Shown here piece after piece: positions 16,001 through 24,420 of a DNA stretch of 40,815 nucleotides. Every line of letters starts with the position of its first letter. Positions within the stretch are counted from its first letter, which is position 1. Under the pieces are notes generated by a model that searched no databases, had not been told where the DNA came from, and saw only the letters and a program-made list of their open reading frames with translations. Source of the stretch: Planctomycetota bacterium (GTDB lineage: Bacteria; Planctomycetota; UBA8742; UBA2392). The translations under genes and the position numbers were made by a program. Where the stretch lies: the NCBI GenBank assembly GCA_020845475.1, contig JADLFN010000029.1, positions 1 through 40,815 of the forward strand, in the 5' to 3' direction.

Positions 16001-17063
16001 TCAGGAAGTAGCTGTTGAACCCCATCTTCTCGATCACGCTCAACTCGAACTCAAGGCGATCGCCGGTGATCGTGCCCTTGGCAAGCGCGTTCTCGCCGTA
16101 AAGCTTCTTTACGCCCGCTTCGACCTTCTTGCGCAGGTATTCGCGCGGCGAAACACCCTCGGTCCATTTGAATTCGGGCAGGTGGAAACTGGTTTTGCCG
16201 AAATCGAAGTTGCAGCGCTTGCCGATGTCGAGCGTGGCCTGCACTAGGTCTGGTCGGTCGGGAAACAGCGCGGCCATTTCAGCCGCGTCTTTGAGGTAGA
16301 AATCCGGGCCGTATTCGGGGCGGTCGGGGTCGTTGAGCATGCGGCCCCAGTTGATGCAGAGCAGCGCGTTGTGGGCCTGGAAATCCTCGGCGGTGAGATA
16401 GTGGCTGTCGTTGGTCAGCACCGTGCGGACTTTCATGGAGTCCGCCACTTCGAACATGCGCTTTGCGACGAGCGCTTCCTGCTCGCCGGAAAAACTGTCG
16501 CGGTGCGCCTGCACTTCGAGGAAAAAGTTATCGCGCCCGAAGATCTCGAGATACTGCTCGATCTTGGTGCGCGCGGGCTTGTCGTCCTGGCCGTGCATCA
16601 GCGCCTGAGGCACTTCACCCGCGAGGCAGGCCGAAAGCGCCACGAGGCCCTCTTTGTGTTGCGCCAGCGTGGCGTGATCTGCGCGCGGCTTGCGATAGAA
16701 GCCGCGCGTGTGGGCCTTGGAGACAATCTTGCAAAGGTTCTTGTAGCCGGTTTCGTTTTCGGCCAACAACACCAGGTGCGCGTAATCCTTCTGCTTGATG
16801 CCGGGCGAAGACGCGAGATTGGGGTCTGACTTCTGCGTCATGTCGAAGGGCACGACGTAAATCTCGCAGCCGATGATCGGCTTGACGCCGGCCTTTTTGC
16901 ATTCCTTGTGGAACTCAAGCACGCCGCACATCACGCCGTGGTCGGTGAGTGCCAGCGAACTCAGGCCCAGTTTCGCGGCCCGTTGCGCCAGGCCGGAAAC
17001 CTTGGCGCCGCCATCGAGGAACGAGTAGTCGGAATGAACGTGCAAATGAACGAAGTCAGCCAC
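13068..17063 (-). CDS. dnaE: DNA polymerase III alpha subunit
   Basis: This is the full-length 1331-residue replicative polymerase of the DnaE1 type. The N-terminal PHP domain has HLHVHSDYSFLDG (6-18) and LTDHGVMCGVLEF (39-51). The palm carries GPGRGSAAGS (371-380), PDIDIDF (412-418, two catalytic aspartates) and KMDFLGLRNLTIIDQ with the third aspartate. A fingers region follows (YQEQAMLISRRLAGF; FGAYGFNKAHTVAYGLITYQTGWLK), then an OB-fold region and a C-terminal domain. The start is GTG 17063 with CGGAGA about nine bases upstream. The PHP metal-site histidines look largely retained, unlike in E. coli, so proofreading-like activity is possible but unproven. The gene is monocistronic in this window, with a 488-bp gene-free region upstream. 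Confidence 0.98.
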   Translation of the reverse strand: MADFVHLHVHSDYSFLDGGAKVSGLAQRAAKLGLSSLALTDHGVMCGVLEFHKECKKAGVKPIIGCEIYVVPFDMTQKSDPNLASSPGIKQKDYAHLVLLAENETGYKNLCKIVSKAHTRGFYRKPRADHATLAQHKEGLVALSACLAGEVPQALMHGQDDKPARTKIEQYLEIFGRDNFFLEVQAHRDSFSGEQEALVAKRMFEVADSMKVRTVLTNDSHYLTAEDFQAHNALLCINWGRMLNDPDRPEYGPDFYLKDAAEMAALFPDRPDLVQATLDIGKRCNFDFGKTSFHLPEFKWTEGVSPREYLRKKVEAGVKKLYGENALAKGTITGDRLEFELSVIEKMGFNSYFLIVADFIQWAKDREIPVGPGRGSAAGSIVAYALGITGLDPIKYNLLFERFLNPDRVSMPDIDIDFCVERRGEVIEYVRKKYGDESVCQIGTFGKLLARAAVKDAGRVLGVPLQKVNALTKLIPVMQGKVKPLDECLKEIPEFKQQYESDEETRKLVDTARSIEGLNRGTGVHAAGVVISDADVTNYMPLMRQEGSDGEVVIATQYNMSEVEAQGLLKMDFLGLRNLTIIDQALRVIEKNTGLRIELDPTKVPADAPYKSLHTLDDAATYKTLSAGEGFGVFQVESEGMCRLMQAIKPSTFEDISAVLAIYRPGPLAAGVDKEFAARKHGRVKVTMPGENEGIANAEAVSRLKEILSDTYGTLIYQEQAMLISRRLAGFTPGDADKLRKAIGKKKKEEMDVIRPKFIEGCEKSGFSKKLGEHLWQQIEGFGAYGFNKAHTVAYGLITYQTGWLKTHYPSEYAAALLTSQIGNNDKIVEGIRNVRAMGLKVVPPDINLSDAVFTARDGTVVFGLSGMKGVGTKAVEKIIEGRNKVKAFKGFLHFLENVDLTHINKAVLESLVKGGTFDSFGLNRRALLEGLESALKVCAEAAADRLRGQKGLFGGKAKQEPDEKARDLALLPKVPELSESERQRAERETFGFYISSSPLDTHRELFAKFAKYDSKSLLGLKPGCAVVIGGLISGLSVNTVKNESSRNFGKKMAKFDLADSNGITKVTVFPDTYEKFQSVIQEDAPVFVRGITEATQIQATAPAGEEEGEDVQEQVAVTVSEIIHVQDAEQRLSADEGLAFDEDFKTFTDTTPEDLATLTEPVRVRIGGVVNKLRTGTSKRGNEYANFVLIGPKGAFKVVVFQELAKAWAGRLKEGAALFVVGEANKEDDGKVVTRADALVPAAGAREKFTKAVCLQLTVSQIHDEVLGNLSELALQHAGPTPLFFKVLGEDGAELELIEAAPDFRVKPTPDFILGVKKLIPGSDVIVAAN

Positions 17064-17193
17064 GACACCGTCTCCGGAGCCAATAAACTACATTGGCGTG
17101 CGACAGTGCTGATCGCGCATTTTGTGGTCAAGTGATACTTCGTTGTGGAAAAATGGCGGTAACCCCAGAATGCCTGTTTAGAGCCTTTCGCAG

Positions 17194-17227
17194 GGTGATG
17201 CGTGGACCGAAGTCCACGCATCACCCG
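17194..17227. repeat. Perfect 15-bp palindrome with CGAA loop
   Basis: GGGTGATGCGTGGAC and its exact inverse flank a CGAA tetraloop; the boundary may be off by one base. There is no T-run, so it is not a classical intrinsic terminator. It lies about 130 bases upstream of dnaE and could be an operator, an RNA 5'-leader structure or a dispersed repeat. Confidence 0.7.
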
Positions 17228-17377
17228 CGAGTCCGCTAACCGTTCAAGAGGTGGATAAACAACACCAACTTGATGGTCAGGTTCAGAGCACGTCGCACCC
17301 AAAGATATAACTGGTGTGCGACATGATTGACCTTGCGGTGCATCGGGGCCCGGTACATCATGTTCCTTGCCTTTGTA

Positions 17378-17424
17378 GGGCTGGCCTACGCTTCCTGGAG
17401 GGACGAGGCCAGCCCGTCTTTTTT
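17378..17424 (+). terminator. Terminator-like hairpin in an orphan orientation
   Basis: GGGCTGGCCT (17378-17387) pairs perfectly with AGGCCAGCCC (17406-17415). The loop can form a small inner stem, and GTCTTTTTT follows. The T-run is on the plus strand, but both flanking protein genes are on the minus strand, so no annotated gene is terminated by it. Confidence 0.55.
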
Positions 17425-17551
17425 GCCCAAGAATTGGCCCTTAGGCGGCGCCGCGCAGATCCAAGAACACGGGTCATAACGCGCTCGCCAGTGTATCCGA
17501 CGAAGCGACAGCATTGAGTGTTGGAACGATTGTTGAATGCAGAGGGCTGCG

Positions 17552-19426
17552 CTACTTCACAGTCACCGCGCCCAGATTCAACACGCCGTAGCTGGGCAGG
17601 TCGATTTCGTAGGTGCGGTCGGGTGCCTGGAAGTCGCTGCTTGTCACCCAAACGTGCAGGTAAACGCGGCCGTAGGTTGCGCCCTTGAGGATGCAGCGGC
17701 CGTCGGGCCCGCCGAGTTCAACGCGCGTGCGCTCGCTTTCCGGAATCTGGCCGGCGGGCGAATAACTCACCAGGAACTCCACGCCCGGCACGGGGTTGGT
17801 GTAGCTGTCGATGCAAACGAACTCCAGCGTTGAAGCCGTGCGCAGGGTGAAACTGAGATTGGCGCCCTCACGCGTCAGCGTGATCGGCGTTGAGGGTGCC
17901 TCACAGGCCAGCAGCTCGTTGCTCGAGCCCATGACCACGGTGTAGCTGCCGACCGGAACGGTGTAGGTTGTGCTGTCTGAGTTCGAACCGGCGGGAATCT
18001 CGCGATTGTAAAAGGTCTCGATCGAACCCGAGGCGAGCGGGCGCAGTGTTGCACGATAATTCCACTTCACGCCCGGCGGAGGCTCTATGCCTTGGTCGCG
18101 CGTGACGCGCAGCGTCAGGGATGACAGCTCGATCAAGAGCGGCATTTCCGTGCCCGCTGTAACCGTGAGCGATTTGACGTAAGCCGCGCTCAGGCCGTCC
18201 GCTTCGGCCACGAGAAAGTAGTTGCCGGGCTGCACGGCCAGGAACGTGGCTTTGTTGCCCTCAAGCGTGCTGGCGGCGGTATAGGTGGCACTGTCAGGCG
18301 TCTGGCGCAGGTTGCAGCGACGAAGTGTTACGGCGGCGCTGTCTGAGCGCGTGAAGGTGAACACGGCCTTGACTGCTTCCTTTGCGAAATGCCCACCCGT
18401 GGGGTCAGGATCGGCGGCGTCGAGCAGCTTCAGGTTCACGTCAAATCGCTGTTCTTCATTGGCCTTGCCCGCAATGGTCATTTGTGCGCTATAGCGGCGC
18501 GAGTCGCGCATGGCGCTGAAAGTAAAGTGTTCCTTGCGATCGGCGAGCACGGCAAACAACAGCGTCTGGGTGTCCGATGGAATCGAGTAATTGCCCAGCC
18601 CGCCGCTGTTGCCTTGCTGGGCTGTTGGCGCTTCCTGGCGGCCGAAGCGACCGGCGAGCGCGCCTTCACGCCCGCCCTTTTCCGCGCGCAGGCAATAAAC
18701 CATCGTAGGGCGCCCGCCATCTTCAAAGGAGAACATCAGCGCGACGCGCCCGTATTGCACAGGCGGCATGTCGATGTTCACCGCGATTTCCTGCATACCC
18801 CCGGGCACGAGCACCGTCTGGTAGGCGTAATTGTAGCCGGGCACCACGGCCGTCACGAGGTAGCTGCCCGCATAGAGCCCTGAATAGCGCCACTCGCCTT
18901 GCTTGCCCGTGGGCTGCGCTTTGGCCGAAACGCGCTGCCAGCCCAGACCGTCCGCCTGGATATCGAGCAACAGCGTAGCCTGCTCGGCGGCGTACTCTCC
19001 TGGCTTCTTGACCGTGACCAGCAGCGAAGATTGCGCCACGGGCACGTCAACACGCGCGGCCATGGTGTCTTTGCGGCCGGGCTTGAGATCTTTGGGCCGC
19101 GTCCACTGGCCGACTGTCGTGTTGCCGCTGTCGCGGGGTGTTTCACGGGGATCGCGCGGCTTGTCGCGCGTGGGCCCAGAGCGCGCGCCGCCCGCTCCGG
19201 TGGAATCCGTGGTTGCAGTCGTTCCCGAGCCGGCGCGCCCGGGATCGGACTTGCCGGTCTTGACGGCGGGGCCGCGCGCCTCATCGGTTTCGCCTTGCGG
19301 GGCGCCCTGGGGCAGCGGACGCGCCGAGGGGCCCATGACGCCCAAAATGGCGCCAATAACAAACGCAAGCAGGATCACGCCAGCGGCAATGACCGGAAAC
19401 GAGCGTAATTTTTCACGCCATTCCAT
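17552..19426 (-). CDS. Membrane-anchored protein with repeated beta (carboxypeptidase-regulatory-like) domains
   Basis: The 624-residue product has one N-terminal hydrophobic anchor (about 10-31, FPVIAAGVILLAFVIGAILGV). A disordered Gly/Pro/Arg/Asp-rich linker follows (about 32-120), and then several beta-sandwich-like units. The units contain patterns such as YSGLYAGSYLVTAVVPGYNY, FLAVQPGNYFLVAEADGLS and YTVPVGSYTVVMG, which resemble carboxypeptidase-regulatory or CNA-B-like modules. The bulk is probably extracytoplasmic and structural or ligand-binding. No catalytic signature is visible and the precise family is unclear. It is divergent from ispH, sharing about 180 bases of upstream DNA. 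Confidence 0.7.
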   Translation of the reverse strand: MEWREKLRSFPVIAAGVILLAFVIGAILGVMGPSARPLPQGAPQGETDEARGPAVKTGKSDPGRAGSGTTATTDSTGAGGARSGPTRDKPRDPRETPRDSGNTTVGQWTRPKDLKPGRKDTMAARVDVPVAQSSLLVTVKKPGEYAAEQATLLLDIQADGLGWQRVSAKAQPTGKQGEWRYSGLYAGSYLVTAVVPGYNYAYQTVLVPGGMQEIAVNIDMPPVQYGRVALMFSFEDGGRPTMVYCLRAEKGGREGALAGRFGRQEAPTAQQGNSGGLGNYSIPSDTQTLLFAVLADRKEHFTFSAMRDSRRYSAQMTIAGKANEEQRFDVNLKLLDAADPDPTGGHFAKEAVKAVFTFTRSDSAAVTLRRCNLRQTPDSATYTAASTLEGNKATFLAVQPGNYFLVAEADGLSAAYVKSLTVTAGTEMPLLIELSSLTLRVTRDQGIEPPPGVKWNYRATLRPLASGSIETFYNREIPAGSNSDSTTYTVPVGSYTVVMGSSNELLACEAPSTPITLTREGANLSFTLRTASTLEFVCIDSYTNPVPGVEFLVSYSPAGQIPESERTRVELGGPDGRCILKGATYGRVYLHVWVTSSDFQAPDRTYEIDLPSYGVLNLGAVTVK

Positions 19427-19605
19427 GCGGTCAGTTTAACGCATTTGAAGCAATAACGTAGGGCGAGAAACCGCGCCTGAAGGGCGAAACAAGAGCGGCA
19501 GGCATTTAAGGACACATTTTATCCACTATCCTCGGCCCACGGCCCAAACTAGAATCGGGGAAGGAAATGGGGGGCCACCGCTTTGAAGGATTGGCGGAGG
19601 CCGCA

Positions 19606-20547
19606 ATGTACGGAACCGAACAAACTATGAGCCAAAAATACACGGGCGACCTCCGCGAGACCACCCAGTACAAGGCCGGCAACGTTGAAATCAACATTGC
19701 CAAGCACAGCGGCTATTGCTGGGGCGTGCAGCGCGCCTATGACCAGACTGTGGCCACGGCCAAGACCACCGAAGGCCCTGTTTACACCTACGGGCCCCTG
19801 ATTCACAACCCGCAGACGATTGATGAGCTGCGCAACGTTTACGGCGTGAATTACGTCAACGGGCCCGAAGATCTGGAAGTGGGCACCGTTGTGGTTCGCA
19901 CCCACGGCGTGCCACCCGAAATCCAGGAGCAACTGCGCCAGAAAGGCGTCAACGTCATTGATGCAACCTGCCCCTATGTGCGCGTGACGCAGAACTATGC
20001 GGCGCTATTGCTCAAGCAGAAGTACCACGTGGTCATCATCGGCGATCCCAAGCACGCGGAAGTGATCTCGATTCTCGCTTATGCCAAGGGCGAGGGCACG
20101 GTGATCCACTCGATGGAAGACATCGACCGCATCCCCAAAAACAAGCGCCGGCTTGGCGTTGTGGTGCAAAGCACGCTGATCCTCGAGAAAGTCAACAAGA
20201 TCGTCAACGCGCTGCTCGCGCGCGCGCAGGAAGTGCGCGTATTCAACACCATCTGCTATGTAACCACCGAACGCCAGGAAGACGCGGAAAGTATTGCGCT
20301 GAGCAACGACCATGTGCTCGTCATCGGCGGAAAGGAAAGCAGCAACACCAAGAAACTCGCGATTGTCGCTGAGCTCCACGGCGCGCGCGCGATGCTGATC
20401 GAGAGCGAGGCCGATATCGACTTCTCCAAGCTCGTCAACGCCAAGCGCATCGGCATCCTCGCCGGCGCTTCCACGCCCAACTGGCTGATCGACAAATGCA
20501 AAGACCGCCTCGTAGAGCATTTCTCCGCAGTGGTAGCCGCGGCTTGA
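19606..20547 (+). CDS. ispH: 4-hydroxy-3-methylbut-2-enyl diphosphate reductase
   Basis: IspH (LytB) is the iron-sulfur enzyme that makes IPP and DMAPP in the last step of the MEP isoprenoid pathway. The three cluster-binding cysteines are present: SGYCWGV (Cys38), DATCPYV (Cys122) and NTICYVTTERQ (Cys217). Conserved His67 (IHNPQ), His100 (RTHGV), His150 and Glu152 (PKHAEV) and the ESSNTKKL loop are also visible. I chose ATG 19606 because GGCGGAGG lies five bases upstream; in-frame ATGs at 19567 and 19627 are possible, and a TAGAAT -10-like box at 19551-19556 would allow the first. The 313-residue length is normal. A terminator follows at 20570. Confidence 0.96.
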   Translation: MYGTEQTMSQKYTGDLRETTQYKAGNVEINIAKHSGYCWGVQRAYDQTVATAKTTEGPVYTYGPLIHNPQTIDELRNVYGVNYVNGPEDLEVGTVVVRTHGVPPEIQEQLRQKGVNVIDATCPYVRVTQNYAALLLKQKYHVVIIGDPKHAEVISILAYAKGEGTVIHSMEDIDRIPKNKRRLGVVVQSTLILEKVNKIVNALLARAQEVRVFNTICYVTTERQEDAESIALSNDHVLVIGGKESSNTKKLAIVAELHGARAMLIESEADIDFSKLVNAKRIGILAGASTPNWLIDKCKDRLVEHFSAVVAAA

Positions 20548-20569
20548 GCCACTTGTTGCGCCATACTTG

Positions 20570-20594
20570 CGGGCGGCCTTGCGCCGCCCGTTTT
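20570..20594 (+). terminator. Rho-independent terminator after ispH
   Basis: CGGGCGGC (20570-20577) pairs with GCCGCCCG (20583-20590) over a five-base loop, followed by TTTT. It lies 23 bases after the ispH stop and its T-run abuts the stop of the convergent panC. Confidence 0.75.
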
Positions 20595-21451
20595 CATTTG
20601 CGCGCGGCTTTGCCGCTCTGCCCCAGAACCACGTTGTCGATCAAGCGTGTGCTGCCCACATAACCCGCCACAGCGGCCAGTGCGGGCGCGTTGATTTTGT
20701 CGCTGAACTCGGACAGGTCGGAGAGCTTCCGGATGTCGGCGTATTGCACTTCGTCCATTTCCGCGCCCAGCGCGGCTTCCAGCACGGAAGTGAGGTGGCC
20801 GGCGTCGCGCTCGCCCTTGGCGTAGAGTCGTTCCACTTCACGCAGCGCGCGGGAGATGCAAAGCGCGCGCTCGCGCTCGGCGGGCGAGAGATAACGGTTG
20901 CGCGACGACATGGCCAGGCCGTCTGATTCGCGCACGGTTTCGCAGGGCACGATTTCCAGCGGCATGTTGAGATCGGCCACCATGCGCGTGAGAACGGCCA
21001 GCTGCTGGGCATCCTTGCGTCCAAAATAGGCGCGCGTGGGCTGCACCAGGTTGAAAAGCTTGCACACAATCGTAGCTACGCCTTTGAAGTGGCCGGGTCG
21101 AAACTCGCCGCACAGGGGTTTGGACAGTTCGACGACTTCGACCCAGGAGTCAAAGCCGGAGGGATACATCATTTCGCTCGTGGGCGTGAACACGAGATCA
21201 ACGCCGGCCTTCTTGCACAGAGCGAAGTCTTGCTTAAGCGTGCGTGGATACTTGGCCAGGTCCTCACTTGGCCCGAACTGCGAGGGATTCACGAAGATGC
21301 TCACGGCCGCGTGCTTGTTTTCCTTGACGGCGCGGCGCATCAGGCTGACGTGGCCTTCGTGCAAAGCACCCATCGTGGGCACAAAGCCCACGCTGCCTCT
21401 GAGCTTCGCGCGCGCCTTGCGCAGCGCATCAATTGAGTTGGCGGTTTTCAT
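20594..21451 (-). CDS. panC: Pantothenate synthetase
   Basis: This 285-residue enzyme condenses pantoate with beta-alanine, using ATP, to form pantothenate for coenzyme A. Visible motifs are GFVPTMGALHEGHVSL with the HxGH nucleotide motif (31-34), FVNPSQFGPSEDLAKYPRT, GHFKGVATIVCKLFNLVQP, FGRKDAQQLAVL and the KMSKS-like SSRNRYLSPAER. The start MKTANSIDALRKAR (ATG 21451) fits the family; ATG 21466 is an alternative and neither has a clear Shine-Dalgarno site. A longer open frame upstream is read through folK in another frame and is not coding. It lies 22 bases after folK, making a folK-panC operon. Confidence 0.96.
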   Translation of the reverse strand: MKTANSIDALRKARAKLRGSVGFVPTMGALHEGHVSLMRRAVKENKHAAVSIFVNPSQFGPSEDLAKYPRTLKQDFALCKKAGVDLVFTPTSEMMYPSGFDSWVEVVELSKPLCGEFRPGHFKGVATIVCKLFNLVQPTRAYFGRKDAQQLAVLTRMVADLNMPLEIVPCETVRESDGLAMSSRNRYLSPAERERALCISRALREVERLYAKGERDAGHLTSVLEAALGAEMDEVQYADIRKLSDLSEFSDKINAPALAAVAGYVGSTRLIDNVVLGQSGKAARK

Positions 21452-21473
21452 GGCCGCAGCATACATCGGTGCG

Positions 21474-21947
21474 TCATCGGTTTCTTGGCAGCTTTGCGTA
21501 GGCGTCGGCGAAGGGCTCGCCGGTTCTGGGATCGCGTACGCGTGAATCGATCTGCAGAAGGGGCCAGAGCACAAAAAAGCGCTCATGCATGCGAGGGTGT
21601 GGAATCTCCAGATCGGGCTCGTTGATGACCTCGCTTCCGTAGAGAAGCAGGTCGAGATCGAGGTTGCGCGGGGCATTGGGCACGCTGCGTTCGCGGCCCA
21701 TTTTCTGTTCCACGGCCATAAGCGCGTCGAGCAAACCGCGGGCACTGAGCGTTGTGCGCAGGCGGGCGACCGCATTGAGAAATGCGCCGCTGCCCTGCGG
21801 AGCATCGACGGGCGCGGTTTCAATGAACGACGAAACGCGTTCAACGACGATGCCCTCGATCAAGCGCAAGTAACCCAGGGCGCGCTCGAGGTTCTCCTCG
21901 CGTTGACCCAGGTTGGAACCCAGGGCGATATAGGCGATAGTTTGCAT
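21474..21947 (-). CDS. folK: 2-amino-4-hydroxy-6-hydroxymethyldihydropteridine diphosphokinase
   Basis: HPPK transfers pyrophosphate from ATP to 6-hydroxymethyl-7,8-dihydropterin in folate synthesis. The 157-residue sequence shows IALGSNLGQREENLERAL at the N-terminus, SSFIETAPVDAPQGSGAFLNAVARL, then RNLDLDLLLYG with the magnesium-binding aspartates (Asp97, Asp99), and IPHPRMHERFFVLWPLLQI. ATG 21947 gives the canonical start MQTIAYIALGSNLG. It is cotranscribed with panC and divergent from the HEAT-like protein. Confidence 0.96.
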   Translation of the reverse strand: MQTIAYIALGSNLGQREENLERALGYLRLIEGIVVERVSSFIETAPVDAPQGSGAFLNAVARLRTTLSARGLLDALMAVEQKMGRERSVPNAPRNLDLDLLLYGSEVINEPDLEIPHPRMHERFFVLWPLLQIDSRVRDPRTGEPFADAYAKLPRNR

Positions 21948-22077
21948 GTCCGATAACCGGCAGGCCGCCAGACTTCTGACAGTTTGCCGAACTTGGCGCA
22001 ACTTTGATTCGCATCTTGCGCGCCAATCACGTTTAATGGCGGGGCGATGGTCTCGTGTCGGGGCCAATGGGATAACC

Positions 22078-24420
22078 ATGACGATGTTCAAGACACTGAA
22101 CATATGGGCGTTCTGTGCACTTTTCGGCCTTGCGCTTGCTTCGCAGACCATTGGCACCGACGTTCCCGGCATTGAGCTTCAGGCCGAGGGCGACCAGTTC
22201 GCTGATTCCACCAAGGCGCTCAACGCTGCCACTGACAAAGAAACCCGCCGCCGGGCCATCGACCAGGTGCTGGCGCGCGCGCAGGAGCTCAAACTTGATC
22301 CCGTGCCGCTTGTGGCCGTGCTCAAGAACCGCCAGCCGGAAGCACTCTACTCCGAACTGCTGGCCTACCTTAAGGAAGACGAAAAGGCGCGCCACATCGC
22401 CTTCCTGCCGGCGCTCATTTCCGCCGCCAATGACGGTGGAGAAAAAGCGGCCACCCCCCGAGCCATCGTGCTTGGTTACGATGCCGAGACCGTCATCGCC
22501 GCCATGCAGGCCATGCTCAAGGGCGAAGACACGCAGGCCGCCATTGCCGCAGCGGCCTTTGCGCGCGAAAAAGTGGGCAAGATCAAGGGCCGCGCCAGGC
22601 TGGTGTCGCCCCTGGTTGGAGCGCTGGCGTCGGCCAACAGTGACCTGCGCGCAACTGCCGGGCGCGCGCTGCGCGACCTTACGTTGCTGGATATGCCCGA
22701 TGATTCGGCCCGCTGGCGCGAGTGGCTGGGGCAGAAAAGCGAAGAAACGCTCATTGAAGAAATCGCCAACCGCCAGGAAGAGGCGCTTCGCCAGAGCGAA
22801 GCCGCGCGCAAGGAGCTGGAAGACAAGCTGGTCAAGGTAACGTTCGACCAACTGGCGGGGCAGAAGGAGAACGTGGGCGCACTGGTGGCCTACCTGCGCG
22901 ACTCGGAGTTTTCGCGGGTGCGCCTTGAAGCCGTGCGCCTGCTGACCTTGTTGCTGCCCAAACTTGAGGACGACGCCAAAGCGCAGCCCGCGATCGATGC
23001 GCTGGGGGCCATTTTGCTCGATGCCGCGCGGGAAGAAAAGCTGCGCATTGACTGCGCGCGGGCGCTGGCCGCGCGACCCGGGCCGGCGTTTGCCTATGTG
23101 GACAAAGCGCTGGAGCAGAATGGCCTGAGCGCCAGCCTGAAGCTGGCGTGCGTCCAGGCGCTCAAGGATGGGCGCGCTGCAGCGCGCCTGGCGGCGCTGC
23201 TGGCCCACGAGATTGACGGCATGAACGGCACCGGCGGCGCGCTGCTGCCCGACCTGCTGACCCAGGCCCAGAGCGTGTTCGACCCCACCACCACGGCCGA
23301 AGCCAGAATTGCAGTGCTGGCCCAGTTCGTGCGCCTGCTGCGCCTCATCGAGGCGCGATTCGGCGGCGAACTGCCCATTGGCGAACGTGACCGTTTTGCT
23401 TCGCTGGCTCAACAGGCGGCCGGCGCGCTGGTTGGCATCGCGCGCGTTCGCGCCACGGATATCTCGGATTGCGTCGAGCCCCTGCTGGATTCCGTTGCGG
23501 TGCTGGGCGCGCGCGCGCCCGCTGCGGCATCCTCCTGCCTGCGCGCGGTGCGCGAGGCACTGGGCGTGCAATCAGTGCGGACCGCGCTGGCCCAGCGCCT
23601 GCAGTCCGAGCCGTTGGCCGGCAAACTGCGCGGCATCTACGACCGCGCGGTCTCCGATGCCGCTTCGGCCTCGGTGCTGATTGCCGCGCTCGCCGTCTAT
23701 TCCGAAATGGGCGCCGCGCCCGCCGACGTCATCGAGGCCATGCTCAAGGAACTGCTGGCCAACGCCGAAGCCGCGCAGGACACTTTGTCCACGGATTCCG
23801 CCACCACTACGCGGCGCGGTGCTATCCGGCGCTTGTTGAGCCGCACCACGCGCGGCCCCGAGGCCCACGCGGTACTGATTGGACAGTTGCTCGACCGCCC
23901 CTTTGGCGACAACGACGTCGTGGACCTGGTGCGCACCCTGCCGCAGCCGCGCGGCCCCGTGATCGTGCTGGCACTGAGCAAGCGCATCAAGGACGAGCCG
24001 ATTCGGATCGGTTTGCTGGTGGCCGGTTTCGAAAACGACCTCAGTGCTGAAACCAGGAACTCCCAGGAGTACAAGGAGTTCTCCGAGGCTGCCTCAGGCG
24101 CTGTGCGCGCCGAGTTTGTGCGCCGCGTTGCGGCCGCACTCGCCGCCCCGCAGGAAGCGGCAGCCAAAGATGAACTCAAGCAATTCACGCAAACCCGGCT
24201 CTGGAAGCAGTTCCTCTCTGCCGCCTATGAGTGTCTCATCGCCAACGCGGCCCAGACCGCCGAGCGCGAGTTTTTGGTGGGCATGCTTATGGAACGTCTC
24301 AACGCGCTGCACCCCGGCCGCTACAAGGATGCCGCTCCCTCCGGCGCGCCCGACGATTTCAAGAAAGCACTGAGCGAACTGAAAACAAAGCTCACCGAAG
24401 ACGGCTATGCCGTGGGTTGA
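22078..24420 (+). CDS. Secreted HEAT-like repeat protein
   Basis: The 780-residue product starts MTMFKTLNIWAFCALFGLALAS, a signal peptide with likely cleavage near residue 22 (ATG 22078; ATG 22084 is in frame). An alpha-helical solenoid follows, with recurrent HEAT-like units such as LVGALASANSDLRATAGRALRDLTL and LRDSEFSRVRLEAVRLLTLLLPKL. There is no catalytic motif, so a periplasmic scaffold role is inferred. An open frame extends upstream to 21946 but overlaps folK and lacks a signal sequence, so I reject that start. The neighbours do not reveal the partner. Confidence 0.78.
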   Translation: MTMFKTLNIWAFCALFGLALASQTIGTDVPGIELQAEGDQFADSTKALNAATDKETRRRAIDQVLARAQELKLDPVPLVAVLKNRQPEALYSELLAYLKEDEKARHIAFLPALISAANDGGEKAATPRAIVLGYDAETVIAAMQAMLKGEDTQAAIAAAAFAREKVGKIKGRARLVSPLVGALASANSDLRATAGRALRDLTLLDMPDDSARWREWLGQKSEETLIEEIANRQEEALRQSEAARKELEDKLVKVTFDQLAGQKENVGALVAYLRDSEFSRVRLEAVRLLTLLLPKLEDDAKAQPAIDALGAILLDAAREEKLRIDCARALAARPGPAFAYVDKALEQNGLSASLKLACVQALKDGRAAARLAALLAHEIDGMNGTGGALLPDLLTQAQSVFDPTTTAEARIAVLAQFVRLLRLIEARFGGELPIGERDRFASLAQQAAGALVGIARVRATDISDCVEPLLDSVAVLGARAPAAASSCLRAVREALGVQSVRTALAQRLQSEPLAGKLRGIYDRAVSDAASASVLIAALAVYSEMGAAPADVIEAMLKELLANAEAAQDTLSTDSATTTRRGAIRRLLSRTTRGPEAHAVLIGQLLDRPFGDNDVVDLVRTLPQPRGPVIVLALSKRIKDEPIRIGLLVAGFENDLSAETRNSQEYKEFSEAASGAVRAEFVRRVAAALAAPQEAAAKDELKQFTQTRLWKQFLSAAYECLIANAAQTAEREFLVGMLMERLNALHPGRYKDAAPSGAPDDFKKALSELKTKLTEDGYAVG

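Larger units (their letters stand above)
17064..17551. other. Gene-free 488-bp region upstream of dnaE
   Basis: No convincing coding frame is found; a 67-codon plus-strand frame at 17314-17517 has no recognisable composition or start signal. The region should hold the dnaE promoter (toward 17064) and the 3' end of the membrane-protein gene (17552). It contains two strong hairpins, annotated separately. Confidence 0.6.

Noticed and set aside
14355..16247. 630-codon plus-strand frame opposite dnaE
   Set aside because: It is antisense to conserved catalytic blocks of dnaE; the translation is low-complexity and arises from codon bias.
17314..17517. 67-codon plus-strand frame in the dnaE upstream gap
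   Set aside because: It has no start signal, its composition is arginine-rich noise, and the strong hairpin lies inside it.
20594..21844. PanC with a 131-residue N-terminal extension
   Set aside because: The extension is read in another frame through folK and resembles no domain; PanC begins at MKTANS.
22033..23571. 512-codon minus-strand frame opposite the HEAT-like gene
   Set aside because: Shadow frame with His/Gly/Arg-rich composition and no recognisable motif.
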